In this document: positions 8,015 to 14,461 of the stretch, piece after piece
Numbering within the stretch: the first letter of the stretch is position 1
How the letters are laid out: every line of letters starts with the position of its first letter
Assembly: GCA_937919155.1 (NCBI GenBank)
Contig: CALFPM010000165.1
Coordinates: forward strand, 1-18,014
Direction: 5' to 3'
From: an uncultured Clostridia bacterium
GTDB lineage: Bacteria; Bacillota; Clostridia; Oscillospirales; Acutalibacteraceae
Length of the DNA stretch: 18,014 nucleotides
Position numbers and translations under genes: made by a program
Notes under the pieces: generated by a model
The model's database searches: none
Seen by the model: only the letters and a program-made list of their open reading frames with translations
Told to the model about the DNA's origin: nothing

Positions 8015-8559
8015 AATTTTCGTCTCAGCTCGGTGACTTTGCCGAGAATGGTGACAGGCAGGCTGTCAATTTCATCCTGCGAAAAGAGCAGTGGCTCAAA
8101 TACGGGATTTTCAGGCACAAGCATCAGGCTTGTGCCTTTTTTTATTACTCTTTTAACTGAAACATCGCTGGGCCCGATTGCTACGGCGGCAATATCACCG
8201 CTCCTGACTTCACAGCGGCGGTTGATGATAACCGTGTCGTCAAGCTGCAGTGTGGGTGCCATGCTTCCGTCATTGATGGTGAGGGCAAAAAATTCAACAC
8301 CGCCAAGTTTTTCTTCTGCAGCGCCTGCGCTGATACGCTCAAAGCCGGGAATGCGGTTTTTGTCCTTTGGTTTCTCTATTCCGAGCAGGGTTTCAACGGA
8401 AACTCCGAAAACCTGAGACAAAAGCTTGAGGCTGTTTGTGTCAGGCATAGTTCTTCCGTTTTCCCACTGACTCACCGCAGTCTGATGCACGCAGCAAAGG
8501 TCTGCCAGCTGTTTCTGAGATATTTTTCTGCTTATGCGAAGCTCTCTGATTATATTCAT
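8011..8559 (-). CDS. XRE-S24 LexA-like transcriptional repressor
   Basis: Predicted self-cleaving repressor of 182 residues. The N-terminal XRE helix-turn-helix (about 3-58) is IRELRISRKISQKQLAD followed by the TAVSQWENGRTMPD recognition segment. The C-terminal S24 domain has the nucleophile Ser99 in NDGSMAP and the general-base Lys136 in DVSVKRV, 37 residues apart as expected. It is not LexA itself, whose DNA-binding domain is a winged helix. A possible Ala78-Gly79 cleavage bond (ISAGAAEE) lies only 21 residues before Ser99, shorter than the ~35 usual in LexA and CI. AAGGAG precedes the ATG by 7 bases. The gene is divergent from the sigma-like gene and has an operator-like site inside its own promoter, so autorepression is likely. 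Its stop codon and that of the S41 gene share the palindrome TTAA (8011-8014). Confidence 0.88.
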   Translation of the reverse strand: MNIIRELRISRKISQKQLADLCCVHQTAVSQWENGRTMPDTNSLKLLSQVFGVSVETLLGIEKPKDKNRIPGFERISAGAAEEKLGGVEFFALTINDGSMAPTLQLDDTVIINRRCEVRSGDIAAVAIGPSDVSVKRVIKKGTSLMLVPENPVFEPLLFSQDEIDSLPVTILGKVTELRRKF

Positions 8560-8594
8560 TGATATCTCCTTGTTATTATTTCTATTACAATGTT

Positions 8595-8623
8595 ATTATG
8601 AGTGAAACTATTGATATTGTCAA
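8595..8623 (-). promoter_or_regulatory. Promoter of the XRE-S24 repressor gene
   Basis: On the minus strand a perfect TTGACA (8618-8623) is separated by 17 bases from CATAAT (8595-8600, 5 of 6). The leader to the ATG at 8559 is about 30 nt. An operator-like sequence occupies the spacer, which suggests negative autoregulation. Confidence 0.75.
8598..8615 (-). promoter_or_regulatory. Candidate operator of the XRE-S24 repressor, repressor-side copy
   Basis: The minus strand reads ATCAATAGTTTCACTCAT. It shares the 9-mer ATCAATAGT and 14 of 18 positions with the site on the other side of the divergent region (8680-8697). It lies between the -35 and -10 of the repressor promoter. Assignment to the XRE-S24 protein is inference from position and pairing. 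Confidence 0.5.
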
Positions 8624-8652
8624 GCAAAAAATAAAAAAATTTAAAATATCAC

Positions 8653-8681
8653 TTGACATCCGAACGAATGTTCACTATAAT
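8653..8681 (+). promoter_or_regulatory. Consensus SigA promoter of the sigma-like fusion operon
   Basis: A perfect TTGACA (8653-8658) and a perfect TATAAT (8676-8681) are separated by 17 bases. A promoter this strong normally needs tight repression, which fits the SOS box in the spacer and the palindrome just downstream. Confidence 0.88.
8661..8674 (+). promoter_or_regulatory. SOS (LexA/DinR) box in the sigma-like fusion promoter
   Basis: CGAACGAATGTTCA matches the Gram-positive SOS box CGAACRNRYGTTYC at all but the last position. It fills the spacer between the -35 and -10, the classic place for LexA repression. LexA is not encoded in this window. Confidence 0.7.
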
Positions 8682-8682
8682 C

Positions 8683-8697
8683 AATAGTGTAACTATT
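8683..8697 (+). promoter_or_regulatory. Candidate operator of the XRE-S24 repressor at the sigma-like fusion promoter
   Basis: AATAGT-GTA-ACTATT is a perfect 6+3+6 inverted repeat starting one base after the -10 and covering the expected start site. The extended form 8680-8697 is related to the site in the divergent repressor promoter. Binding here would block initiation. Confidence 0.6.
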
Positions 8698-8715
8698 AAA
8701 AACAAGGAGGTACAG

Positions 8716-9351
8716 ATGAAACAAACAGAAAAGAATATTGATGTGAGAGAACATTTTCCGAGCCGTGAGGAAATCAGAACTGCTCAGCTTGCCTGCTGCG
8801 GCAGATGCTGCACTCAATGCGAATCGCCTGCGGAATATGCTTGGCGTAAACGCGATGTGGATATGGCAATTCTGCTTGAAAAGGCAATTGAAAATGAACT
8901 GACGGAAACGGAAAGGCGGACAATCAAAGACCACTGGTTCAATAATGAGGGAGTAACCGAAATTGCGGAGAAAAGGGGCGTGAATCCCTCGGCGGTCAAC
9001 AGAACGCTCAGCCGTGCGCAAGAAAAACTGGAAAGAGTGCTCAGCTATACGGTTTGCTATCAGAGGATGCAAAGCAATGAAAATATTGTTCCCATTGTGC
9101 TCGGCAGGGCGAAAGTTATTGCGGCGGCACGCAATGCAGTCGGCGGCACAACAGGCGACAGGATAACCCGTCTGCGTCAGAGTCAGAATCTGACACGGGA
9201 GATTCTTGCTCCTGCGCTTGATGTGTCGGTGAAGCGGCTTGCACAGCTTGAGAGCGATGTTGTTCCCACGGGCGAGGAACTTGCGGCATTGAGCGTGTTT
9301 TTTAATGTTACGGCAGATTATTTATTGAAAGGAGAATCGGATGAACAATAA
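8716..9351 (+). CDS. Sigma-70 region 4-like / XRE helix-turn-helix fusion protein
   Basis: A 211-residue predicted cytoplasmic regulator with two DNA-binding modules. Residues about 61-112 resemble sigma factor region 4 (LTETERRTIKDHWF then GVTEIAEKRGVNPSAVNRTL). Residues about 147-207 form an XRE domain (GDRITRLRQSQNLTREILA ... ADYLLKGE). The N-terminus has a cysteine cluster, C27 C28 x2 C31 C32 x2 C35, possibly for metal binding or redox sensing. No sigma region 2 is present, so it cannot be a complete sigma factor; it may be an anti- or co-sigma-like regulator or a plain activator. The ATG at 8716 follows AAGGAGG by 5 bases. An in-frame TTG at 8653 lies in the -35 box and is rejected. It overlaps the next gene by 11 bases. 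Two repression inputs are suggested: an SOS box and the S24 repressor. The target is unknown. Confidence 0.75.
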   Translation: MKQTEKNIDVREHFPSREEIRTAQLACCGRCCTQCESPAEYAWRKRDVDMAILLEKAIENELTETERRTIKDHWFNNEGVTEIAEKRGVNPSAVNRTLSRAQEKLERVLSYTVCYQRMQSNENIVPIVLGRAKVIAAARNAVGGTTGDRITRLRQSQNLTREILAPALDVSVKRLAQLESDVVPTGEELAALSVFFNVTADYLLKGESDEQ

Positions 9352-9592
9352 AACATTAAGAGAACTTGGCGAAGAATATGGGGCGGCGGCAAAAGTAGTA
9401 AAAAGAAGGATTGAAGAAAAAAGAAAACAGCTCAACAGCCTTAAGGACAAAGTTTGTTCCAATGAGGCTTATGTGCTGAAAGCGGAGCTTCAGTATCTCT
9501 ATGCGGAATACAGAGATGCGAAGAATATTGCGGAATATCTGAAAAATTATTATGACCCGAAGTTCGGGAAAACCCAACTTTTCAGATATTGA
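9341..9592 (+). CDS. Small helical protein of unknown function, coupled to the sigma-like fusion
   Basis: An 83-residue, highly charged, mostly helical protein; residues about 8-70 (AAAKVVKRRIEEKRKQL ... AEYRDAKNIAEYLKNYY) probably form a coiled coil or helical hairpin. There is no signal peptide, membrane segment or recognised domain. The ATG at 9341 overlaps the preceding gene by 11 bases in another frame and has AAAGGAG upstream, so it is translationally coupled and would share the SOS-linked promoter. A partner of the sigma-like protein is the simplest guess, but nothing in the sequence proves it. Confidence 0.7.
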   Translation: MNNKTLRELGEEYGAAAKVVKRRIEEKRKQLNSLKDKVCSNEAYVLKAELQYLYAEYRDAKNIAEYLKNYYDPKFGKTQLFRY

Positions 9593-9622
9593 CTCTGCAA
9601 TAAAATAAATTTGCAAAAAAGC

Positions 9623-9652
9623 TTGACAAATAAGTATAAGTTCATATATAAT
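9623..9652 (+). promoter_or_regulatory. Promoter of tRNA-Val
   Basis: A perfect TTGACA (9623-9628) and a perfect TATAAT (9647-9652) are 18 bases apart. The tRNA begins 25 bases after the -10. The short leader can form a 6-bp hairpin, CTGCGC/GCGCAG (9658-9673). Confidence 0.85.
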
Positions 9653-9677
9653 AACTCCTGCGCTCAGGCGCAGAGAA

Positions 9678-9753
9678 GGACGTTTAGCTCAGCTGGTAGA
9701 GCATTCGCTTGACGTGCGAAGGGTCAGCGGTTCGAGTCCGTTAACGTCCACCA
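9678..9753 (+). tRNA. tRNA-Val (anticodon GAC), CCA encoded
   Basis: A complete 76-base cloverleaf. Acceptor GGACGTT (9678-9684) pairs with AACGTCC (9743-9749), discriminator A, then encoded CCA (9751-9753). The D arm has GCTC/GAGC. The anticodon stem TTCGC/GCGAA holds the loop TTGACGT, anticodon GAC (valine). The T arm has AGCGG/CCGTT around TTCGAGT. It has its own promoter and terminator. Confidence 0.97.
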
Positions 9754-9759
9754 ATGAAA

Positions 9760-9795
9760 AGAGAGCCAAGGTTGTTCCTTGGCTCTCTCTTTTTA
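9760..9795. terminator. Bidirectional terminator between tRNA-Val and the epimerase gene
   Basis: A perfect 12-bp stem, AGAGAGCCAAGG (9760-9771) with CCTTGGCTCTCT (9777-9788), loop TTGTT. It is followed by CTTTTTATTTT on the plus strand and by TTTTCATT on the minus strand. It therefore ends both the tRNA transcript and the convergent epimerase transcript. Confidence 0.88.
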
Positions 9796-9797
9796 TT

Positions 9798-10667
9798 TTA
9801 CATATTTCCGTCAAGCATATATCTCTGGAAGGCAAGTGAGTCTGCTGCGTCCTTGTCCAGCATTTCGGGAGAGATGCCGGGGATAAGCTCACGCCAGATT
9901 TTGATGTCACTGCCAACCTGGCCGCCTGTGTTCACGAAAGGCTCCATAACAACGGTTTTGTCGTAGCCGATTTCACGCAGAGCAGCGCCGATTTCGCGCC
10001 AGGGGATTCTGCCTCTGCCGGGCACCATTCTGTTGCATTCACCTGTGTGAAAGTGACCGAGAAGACTGCCTGCGGTGCGGATTGCATCGGCAATATCCGT
10101 TTCTTCAATATTCATATGGAATGTGTCAAGCATAACCCAGACATTGTCGCAGTTGACTTCTTTTACAAATTTAACGCATTCTTCTGCTGTGTTGATGAGA
10201 TAGCCTTCAAATCTGTTGAGGCTTTCCATATTAAGGTTAACACCGTGTTTTTTTGCAATTTCGGAGAGAATCTGCATTCCTTCAACGGCGTATTTCCAGT
10301 CTTCCGCTTTGTTGATGGGCTGTGAATAGTCAATGGGCCAGTGGGAATAGAGGGCGCCGCCGATGGTGGTGCTTCCGATTTGTTCCATTGCACTGAACAT
10401 CTTTTTGTACCATTCGATTGCACCGTTTCTTGTGACAGGGCAGCCAACATCGTGCTCAGGAGCGGGACCGTAGCCTGTTGTGATGATGATTCCGTTTGCA
10501 TCTGCAGCAGCTTTCAGTTCTTTGAGCTGAGTGCCGTTCATTACAGGAAGTGCCGCGCCGCCGATTTCAAGAATATCAAAGCCGAGTTTTGCAACTTTTT
10601 CGACATAAGGTATATAATCCGCCGCCCACTCTTTTTCCCAGTAGGCATAGTAAATTCCGTGTTTCAT
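9798..10667 (-). CDS. Ketose 3-epimerase, D-allulose (D-psicose)/D-tagatose 3-epimerase family
   Basis: A cytoplasmic TIM-barrel sugar epimerase of 289 residues that interconverts ketohexoses at C3, for example D-fructose and D-allulose. The N-terminus MKHGIYYAYWEKEWAADY, the GGALYSHWPIDY segment, the LDTFHMNIEE segment and HTGECNRMVPGRGRIPW match what I recall of the Clostridium cellulolyticum D-psicose 3-epimerase. All four metal ligands are present: Glu148, Asp181, His207 and Glu242. The catalytic acids are therefore Glu148 and Glu242, and substrate-binding Arg213 is also kept. AAAGGG precedes the ATG by 8 bases. It is a single gene between a promoter and a terminator. The natural substrate (allulose, tagatose, or an inositol-type compound) cannot be told from sequence; no kinase or transporter lies beside it. 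Confidence 0.92.
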   Translation of the reverse strand: MKHGIYYAYWEKEWAADYIPYVEKVAKLGFDILEIGGAALPVMNGTQLKELKAAADANGIIITTGYGPAPEHDVGCPVTRNGAIEWYKKMFSAMEQIGSTTIGGALYSHWPIDYSQPINKAEDWKYAVEGMQILSEIAKKHGVNLNMESLNRFEGYLINTAEECVKFVKEVNCDNVWVMLDTFHMNIEETDIADAIRTAGSLLGHFHTGECNRMVPGRGRIPWREIGAALREIGYDKTVVMEPFVNTGGQVGSDIKIWRELIPGISPEMLDKDAADSLAFQRYMLDGNM

Positions 10668-10700
10668 AAAAACACCCTTTCATTTCACTCTGTTTTGTTC

Positions 10701-10729
10701 AGTATACAGCTTTTGTGCGGTTCGGTCAA
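10701..10729 (-). promoter_or_regulatory. SigA promoter of the ketose 3-epimerase gene
   Basis: On the minus strand TTGACC (10724-10729) is 17 bases from TATACT (10701-10706), each 5 of 6 to consensus. The leader is about 27 nt. Confidence 0.75.
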
Positions 10730-10753
10730 CACAAATTACAAGTTTTGTGAGTG

Positions 10754-10763
10754 TTTGCGCAAA
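10754..10763. promoter_or_regulatory. Palindrome upstream of the epimerase promoter, possible operator
   Basis: TTTGCGCAAA is a perfect 10-base palindrome 25 bases upstream of the epimerase -35 and about 50 bases upstream of the candidate -35 of the divergent oxidoreductase gene. The shape suits a LacI- or TetR-type regulator, but no such gene is next to it. Confidence 0.3.
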
Positions 10764-10812
10764 TAAAAACGAATAATATATAAATGTTAAAATTTTTGTA
10801 ATCTTTTTTTAA

Positions 10813-10841
10813 TTGCTTTATTATATGTAAGATGTTATAAT
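10813..10841 (+). promoter_or_regulatory. Candidate promoter of the oxidoreductase/membrane-protein operon
   Basis: TTGCTT (10813-10818) and TATAAT (10836-10841) are 17 bases apart. The -10 is consensus and the -35 is weak. A second TATAAT at 10851-10856 lacks a usable -35. Confidence 0.4.
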
Positions 10842-10875
10842 AAATAATGGTATAATGAAATTTCAGGGGGATTTT

Positions 10876-12435
10876 ATGAAAAAGTGTATTATTATCGGAG
10901 GAGGCCCCGCAGGTCTGACTGCAGGTTATGAGCTTCTGAAAAAATCGGACGAATATGAAGTTGTTATTCTTGAGGCAAGCGATGTGCTTGGCGGCATATC
11001 AAGAACTGTTAAGCATAACGGCAACAGAATGGATATCGGCGGCCACAGATTTTTTTCAAAGGATAAAAATGTGACGGATTTCTGGGCAGGTATGATGCCC
11101 ACTCAGGGTGCGCCATCGGTTGACGATAAGATTCTCGGCAGGGAAAAGCCCCTTGTCAAGGGCGGCCCCGATCCTGAAACAGAGGACAGGGTTATGCTTA
11201 TCCGCCGCAGAATTTCAAGAATCTATTATCTGAACAAGTTTTTTGATTATCCCATTTCAATGAAGCCGCAGACTTTCATAAATATGGGCCTGCCCAGGAC
11301 GGTCAAGGCAGGTTTCAGCTATCTTAAGTCAACGGTTTCCAAAAAGGAAGAAACCTCGCTTGAGAATTTCTATATCAACCGTTTCGGAAAAGTTCTTTAT
11401 TCAATGTTCTTTGAGGGTTATACCGAAAAGCTCTGGGGCAGGCATCCCAGCGAGATTTCTGCCGATTGGGGCGCACAGAGAGTAAAAGGTCTTTCGATTC
11501 TTGCGGTTATCAAGGATGTGCTTTCAAAGCTTGTTCCCAACAAGAACAGAAAGGTTGAAACATCTCTCATTGAGGAATTTGTTTATCCCAAATACGGTCC
11601 CGGTCAGCTCTGGGAAACCGTAGGTGACGAGTTCACCAAAATGGGCGGCAAAATCCTTTACGGTTACAAGGTTACGGATATTGATATTTCGGGCGGCAGG
11701 GTGAACAGTGTTACCTGCGAAAACGGCGAAAAGCTTGAGGGTGATGTGTTCATTTCATCAATGCCTGTCAAGGATCTGATTGCAGGCATGGGTGCGGACG
11801 TTCCATCGGCACCTGCCGAAATCGCAAAGGGTCTGCCTTACAGAGATTTCGTCACCGTTGGTCTGCTCCTCAATAAGCTTAATCTTAAGAATGAAACAGA
11901 TATAAAGACCCTCGGCAACATCGTTCCGGACTGTTGGATTTATGTTCAGGATGTGGGCGTAAAGCTTGGAAGAATTCAGATTTTCAACAACTGGTCGCCC
12001 TATCTTGTGAATGATCCTCAGAACACTGTGTGGATCGGACTTGAATATTTCTGCGCAGAGGGCGATGATTTCTGGAATATGAGCGATGACGAATGCGTTG
12101 ATTTTGCCGTGAAAGAGCTTAAATCAATGGGAGTTATCGATGCTGATGCAAAGGTGCTTGACAGTCACCGCGAAAAAGTGCAGAAAGCATATCCTGCATA
12201 TTTTGACACCTATGACAGAATTGACGAGCTTGTAGATTATCTCAACACCTTCGGCAACCTTTACTGCGTTGGCAGAAACGGTCAGCACAGATATAACAAT
12301 ATGGACCATTCAATGGTAACTTCATTTGAGGCGGTTTCCAATATTCTCAGCGGCAAGAAGACCAAGGAGAATATCTGGAGCGTCAATACCGAGGCGGAGT
12401 ATCACGAGGAGAACTCTGATGAAAACAAGAATTAA
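10876..12435 (+). CDS. FAD-dependent oxidoreductase (amine oxidase/UDP-galactopyranose mutase-like)
   Basis: A 519-residue cytoplasmic flavoprotein. The dinucleotide-binding motif IIIGGGPAGLTAGYELL (5-21) opens the protein, followed by the second strand ending in VVILEASDVLGGISRT and by MDIGGHRFFSK, features of COG1232-type FAD proteins that include protoporphyrinogen oxidase-like and UDP-galactopyranose mutase-like members. A C-terminal FAD-contact region (GNLYCVGRNGQHRYNNMDHSM) is present. Members of this group often lie near glycosyltransferases, and here two GT-C-like membrane proteins follow, so modification of an activated or lipid-linked sugar is plausible. The substrate is unknown. 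The start at 10876 follows AGGGGG closely; an in-frame ATG at 10855 lies within a -10-like sequence and has no ribosome binding site. It overlaps the next gene by 17 bases. Confidence 0.82.
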   Translation: MKKCIIIGGGPAGLTAGYELLKKSDEYEVVILEASDVLGGISRTVKHNGNRMDIGGHRFFSKDKNVTDFWAGMMPTQGAPSVDDKILGREKPLVKGGPDPETEDRVMLIRRRISRIYYLNKFFDYPISMKPQTFINMGLPRTVKAGFSYLKSTVSKKEETSLENFYINRFGKVLYSMFFEGYTEKLWGRHPSEISADWGAQRVKGLSILAVIKDVLSKLVPNKNRKVETSLIEEFVYPKYGPGQLWETVGDEFTKMGGKILYGYKVTDIDISGGRVNSVTCENGEKLEGDVFISSMPVKDLIAGMGADVPSAPAEIAKGLPYRDFVTVGLLLNKLNLKNETDIKTLGNIVPDCWIYVQDVGVKLGRIQIFNNWSPYLVNDPQNTVWIGLEYFCAEGDDFWNMSDDECVDFAVKELKSMGVIDADAKVLDSHREKVQKAYPAYFDTYDRIDELVDYLNTFGNLYCVGRNGQHRYNNMDHSMVTSFEAVSNILSGKKTKENIWSVNTEAEYHEENSDENKN

Positions 12436-14458
12436 AAGCGCCCTGCCTGCGGTTGTTATGTGCCTTGCGGCGGTGCTTATTGAACTTTTTCTTTCAAACT
12501 TTGTGTGGCTCTCTTTTGTTGGCGGCAAAACCGATGTGACGGATTATGTTCCGCAGAGCTTTACGGAGAAAAGAATCACAAATGAGATCAACAGCTTTGC
12601 CGTTGACGGAGTGGATTTTCCGCTTCACTCCGTCAGTTATACGGTCAGAAACGCAGACCCTGAGGCACCTGATGCTTTGTTGACGGCGGCATATTACATA
12701 TCCGATGAAAACAGCACTTCTTCCGCGGCTCTTGCCCAGAGAGAAAGAATTGCTTCGGGGCCCTCGGAGCGCAGAGTGACATCCTATGTCAGCTCCTACG
12801 GAAATGCAAAATACATAGATATAACCTTTGAAGATGTTAAATCGGAGCTTATCGTGACTGATGTTGTGATAAATCCGAAATACACGGCAAGCTTCAATGT
12901 TTTGCGCTTTGCCGCTGTTTTCACGGCAATGGTGCTGGCTTATATTCTTAAAAAGAACAAAGCTTTAAAGAATGCAATTAACGGTCTGACCTATACTCAG
13001 GCAGGCATAATTTCAGCCTCGGTTGCGGTTGCGGCGGCGTGCATTGTGTGGATTATGAACGCATCGGGAGAAAACGGCAATTGTATTGCTTATCCTCTTG
13101 AATACGGAGTGGACAGCTATTCACCCTATATTCAGCAGTTTGACGCGTTTATGAAAGGTCAGCTTCATCTTGATGTTCAGCCTTCACTCGAATTGCTTGC
13201 ATTGGAAAATCCTTACAGCCCCGGCGAGAGATACGGACTTTCCTTTTTGTATGACAGAGCATTTTTTGGCGGGAAATATTATTCGTATTTCGGCATAGCC
13301 CCCATATTGACAGTATATATTCCTTATTATTTTCTGACGGGATTTTTGCCTGCGGACAGCACCGTGTCGGGAATCTTTTCCGTTGTGACGGCAATTTTCC
13401 TGCCCCTTGCGGTGGTTGAATGGGCAAGAATGAGAAAAAATGCAAAGCCGTGGCTTGCTGCCGTGTGCGCGGCAGGAGCTTATTTTGCAAGTGCGGTGTT
13501 GCTCATCCAGCGCGGAAGAGCACCGTTTTATTACCTTGCAAGCATTGCGGGAATGGCTTTTGTTTCTGCGTTTCTTTTCTTTGCGATTATGGCAATCAGC
13601 CACAGAAAAAAGGCGCTCAGAATTGTTTTCTTTGCGATTGCAGGTGTGAGTTATGCTCTTGCTTTTATGTCGAGAATCAATTCGGTTTTGCCCGTAACTT
13701 TTGCAATTATCGCATTCATTGTTATTTATTTTATCCGCAGTGCAAAGGATAAGAATCTTTCCCGTTTCTTCGGAGAAATGGCGGCTCTGGGTTCGCCTGT
13801 TGCGGCGGCACTCGTTTTTTCAATGTGGTATAATAATGCCCGTTTCGGCAACCCTCTGCAATTCGGCGCGGCATATCAGCTTACCGTTGCCGATACTTCT
13901 TACTACGAATTCTATGCAGGCGGAATCATCCCCGTAATTTTCCATTATTTCCTGCAACCGTTCAAAACCGCGGATATGTTTCCGTTTATCCAGCTTGAAT
14001 ATTTCAGGCTTGCAGGCTACGGCAGATCGCTTTACATAGACAGCAATTTCGGCATATTTGCCGTTCCGTTTATGCTTTCTCTGCTGCTTTCACCCTGCAT
14101 TTTCAAAAGCAAAACAACTTCGCGCAACGGCAAGATAATGCTGGGCGTGACCTTGCTTTCCTTTGCGGTAACCGCATTTGCGGATATGTGCATGGGCGGT
14201 GTGATTTTCCGTTACACTGCAGACCTGACTCTGTTTGCGGCATTTGTTTCTGCGGCGGTGCTGTTTGAATCCTGTTCTCTTGCAAGGGAGAAATATGGCG
14301 CGGATTTTGCCTGCACGGCACGAAAAGCAGCGGTTATGCTTGTGGCGGCAACGGTTGCGGTTACAGGGGCAGTTGCGGTAAGTATCAACGGAAATCTTTC
14401 TTCATATTCGCCTGACTTGCATCTTGCGTTGCGGGATTTCTTCGTTTTCTGGAGTTAA
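12419..14458 (+). CDS. Large polytopic membrane protein, GT-C glycosyltransferase-like
   Basis: A 679-residue integral membrane protein. One N-terminal TM (about 6-30) is followed by an extracytoplasmic domain of ~120 residues. Then come roughly ten or more hydrophobic segments. The loop with YGVDSYSPYIQQFDAF, LLALENPYSPGERYG and LYDRAFFGGKYYSYFG is a pattern I recall from uncharacterised clostridial membrane proteins resembling GT-C transferases, which use polyprenyl-phosphate sugars on the outer face. The acidic Asp residues there could be catalytic, but this is inference. The start at 12419 has GAGGAG 7 bases upstream; the longer in-frame reading from 12326 would overlap the oxidoreductase by 110 bases and is rejected. 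The overlap with the upstream gene indicates translational coupling. Confidence 0.7.
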   Translation: MKTRIKSALPAVVMCLAAVLIELFLSNFVWLSFVGGKTDVTDYVPQSFTEKRITNEINSFAVDGVDFPLHSVSYTVRNADPEAPDALLTAAYYISDENSTSSAALAQRERIASGPSERRVTSYVSSYGNAKYIDITFEDVKSELIVTDVVINPKYTASFNVLRFAAVFTAMVLAYILKKNKALKNAINGLTYTQAGIISASVAVAAACIVWIMNASGENGNCIAYPLEYGVDSYSPYIQQFDAFMKGQLHLDVQPSLELLALENPYSPGERYGLSFLYDRAFFGGKYYSYFGIAPILTVYIPYYFLTGFLPADSTVSGIFSVVTAIFLPLAVVEWARMRKNAKPWLAAVCAAGAYFASAVLLIQRGRAPFYYLASIAGMAFVSAFLFFAIMAISHRKKALRIVFFAIAGVSYALAFMSRINSVLPVTFAIIAFIVIYFIRSAKDKNLSRFFGEMAALGSPVAAALVFSMWYNNARFGNPLQFGAAYQLTVADTSYYEFYAGGIIPVIFHYFLQPFKTADMFPFIQLEYFRLAGYGRSLYIDSNFGIFAVPFMLSLLLSPCIFKSKTTSRNGKIMLGVTLLSFAVTAFADMCMGGVIFRYTADLTLFAAFVSAAVLFESCSLAREKYGADFACTARKAAVMLVAATVAVTGAVAVSINGNLSSYSPDLHLALRDFFVFWS

Positions 14459-14461
14459 ATT

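Noticed and set aside
8011..8559. The S24 protein as the cell's LexA
   Set aside because: Its DNA-binding domain is XRE-type, not the LexA winged helix, and its candidate operators differ from the SOS box.
8653..8715. Longer N-terminus for the sigma-like fusion beginning with TTG
   Set aside because: That TTG is part of a perfect -35 box and precedes the transcription start; ATG 8716 has an ideal AAGGAGG.
9678..9753. tRNA-Val as an attachment site for an integrated element including the S24/sigma-like module
   Set aside because: No copy of the tRNA 3' end is seen elsewhere in the window and no integrase is present.
10735..10802. ATTACA at 10735-10740 and TGTAAT at 10797-10802 as members of the GTTACA-type array
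   Set aside because: They are single, in opposite orientation and not at 11-bp steps; expected by chance in AT-rich DNA.
12326..12418. Longer N-terminus for the first membrane protein
   Set aside because: It would overlap the oxidoreductase by 110 bases, reads as arginine-rich out-of-frame sequence, and ATG 12419 has a good GAGGAG followed directly by a signal-type TM.
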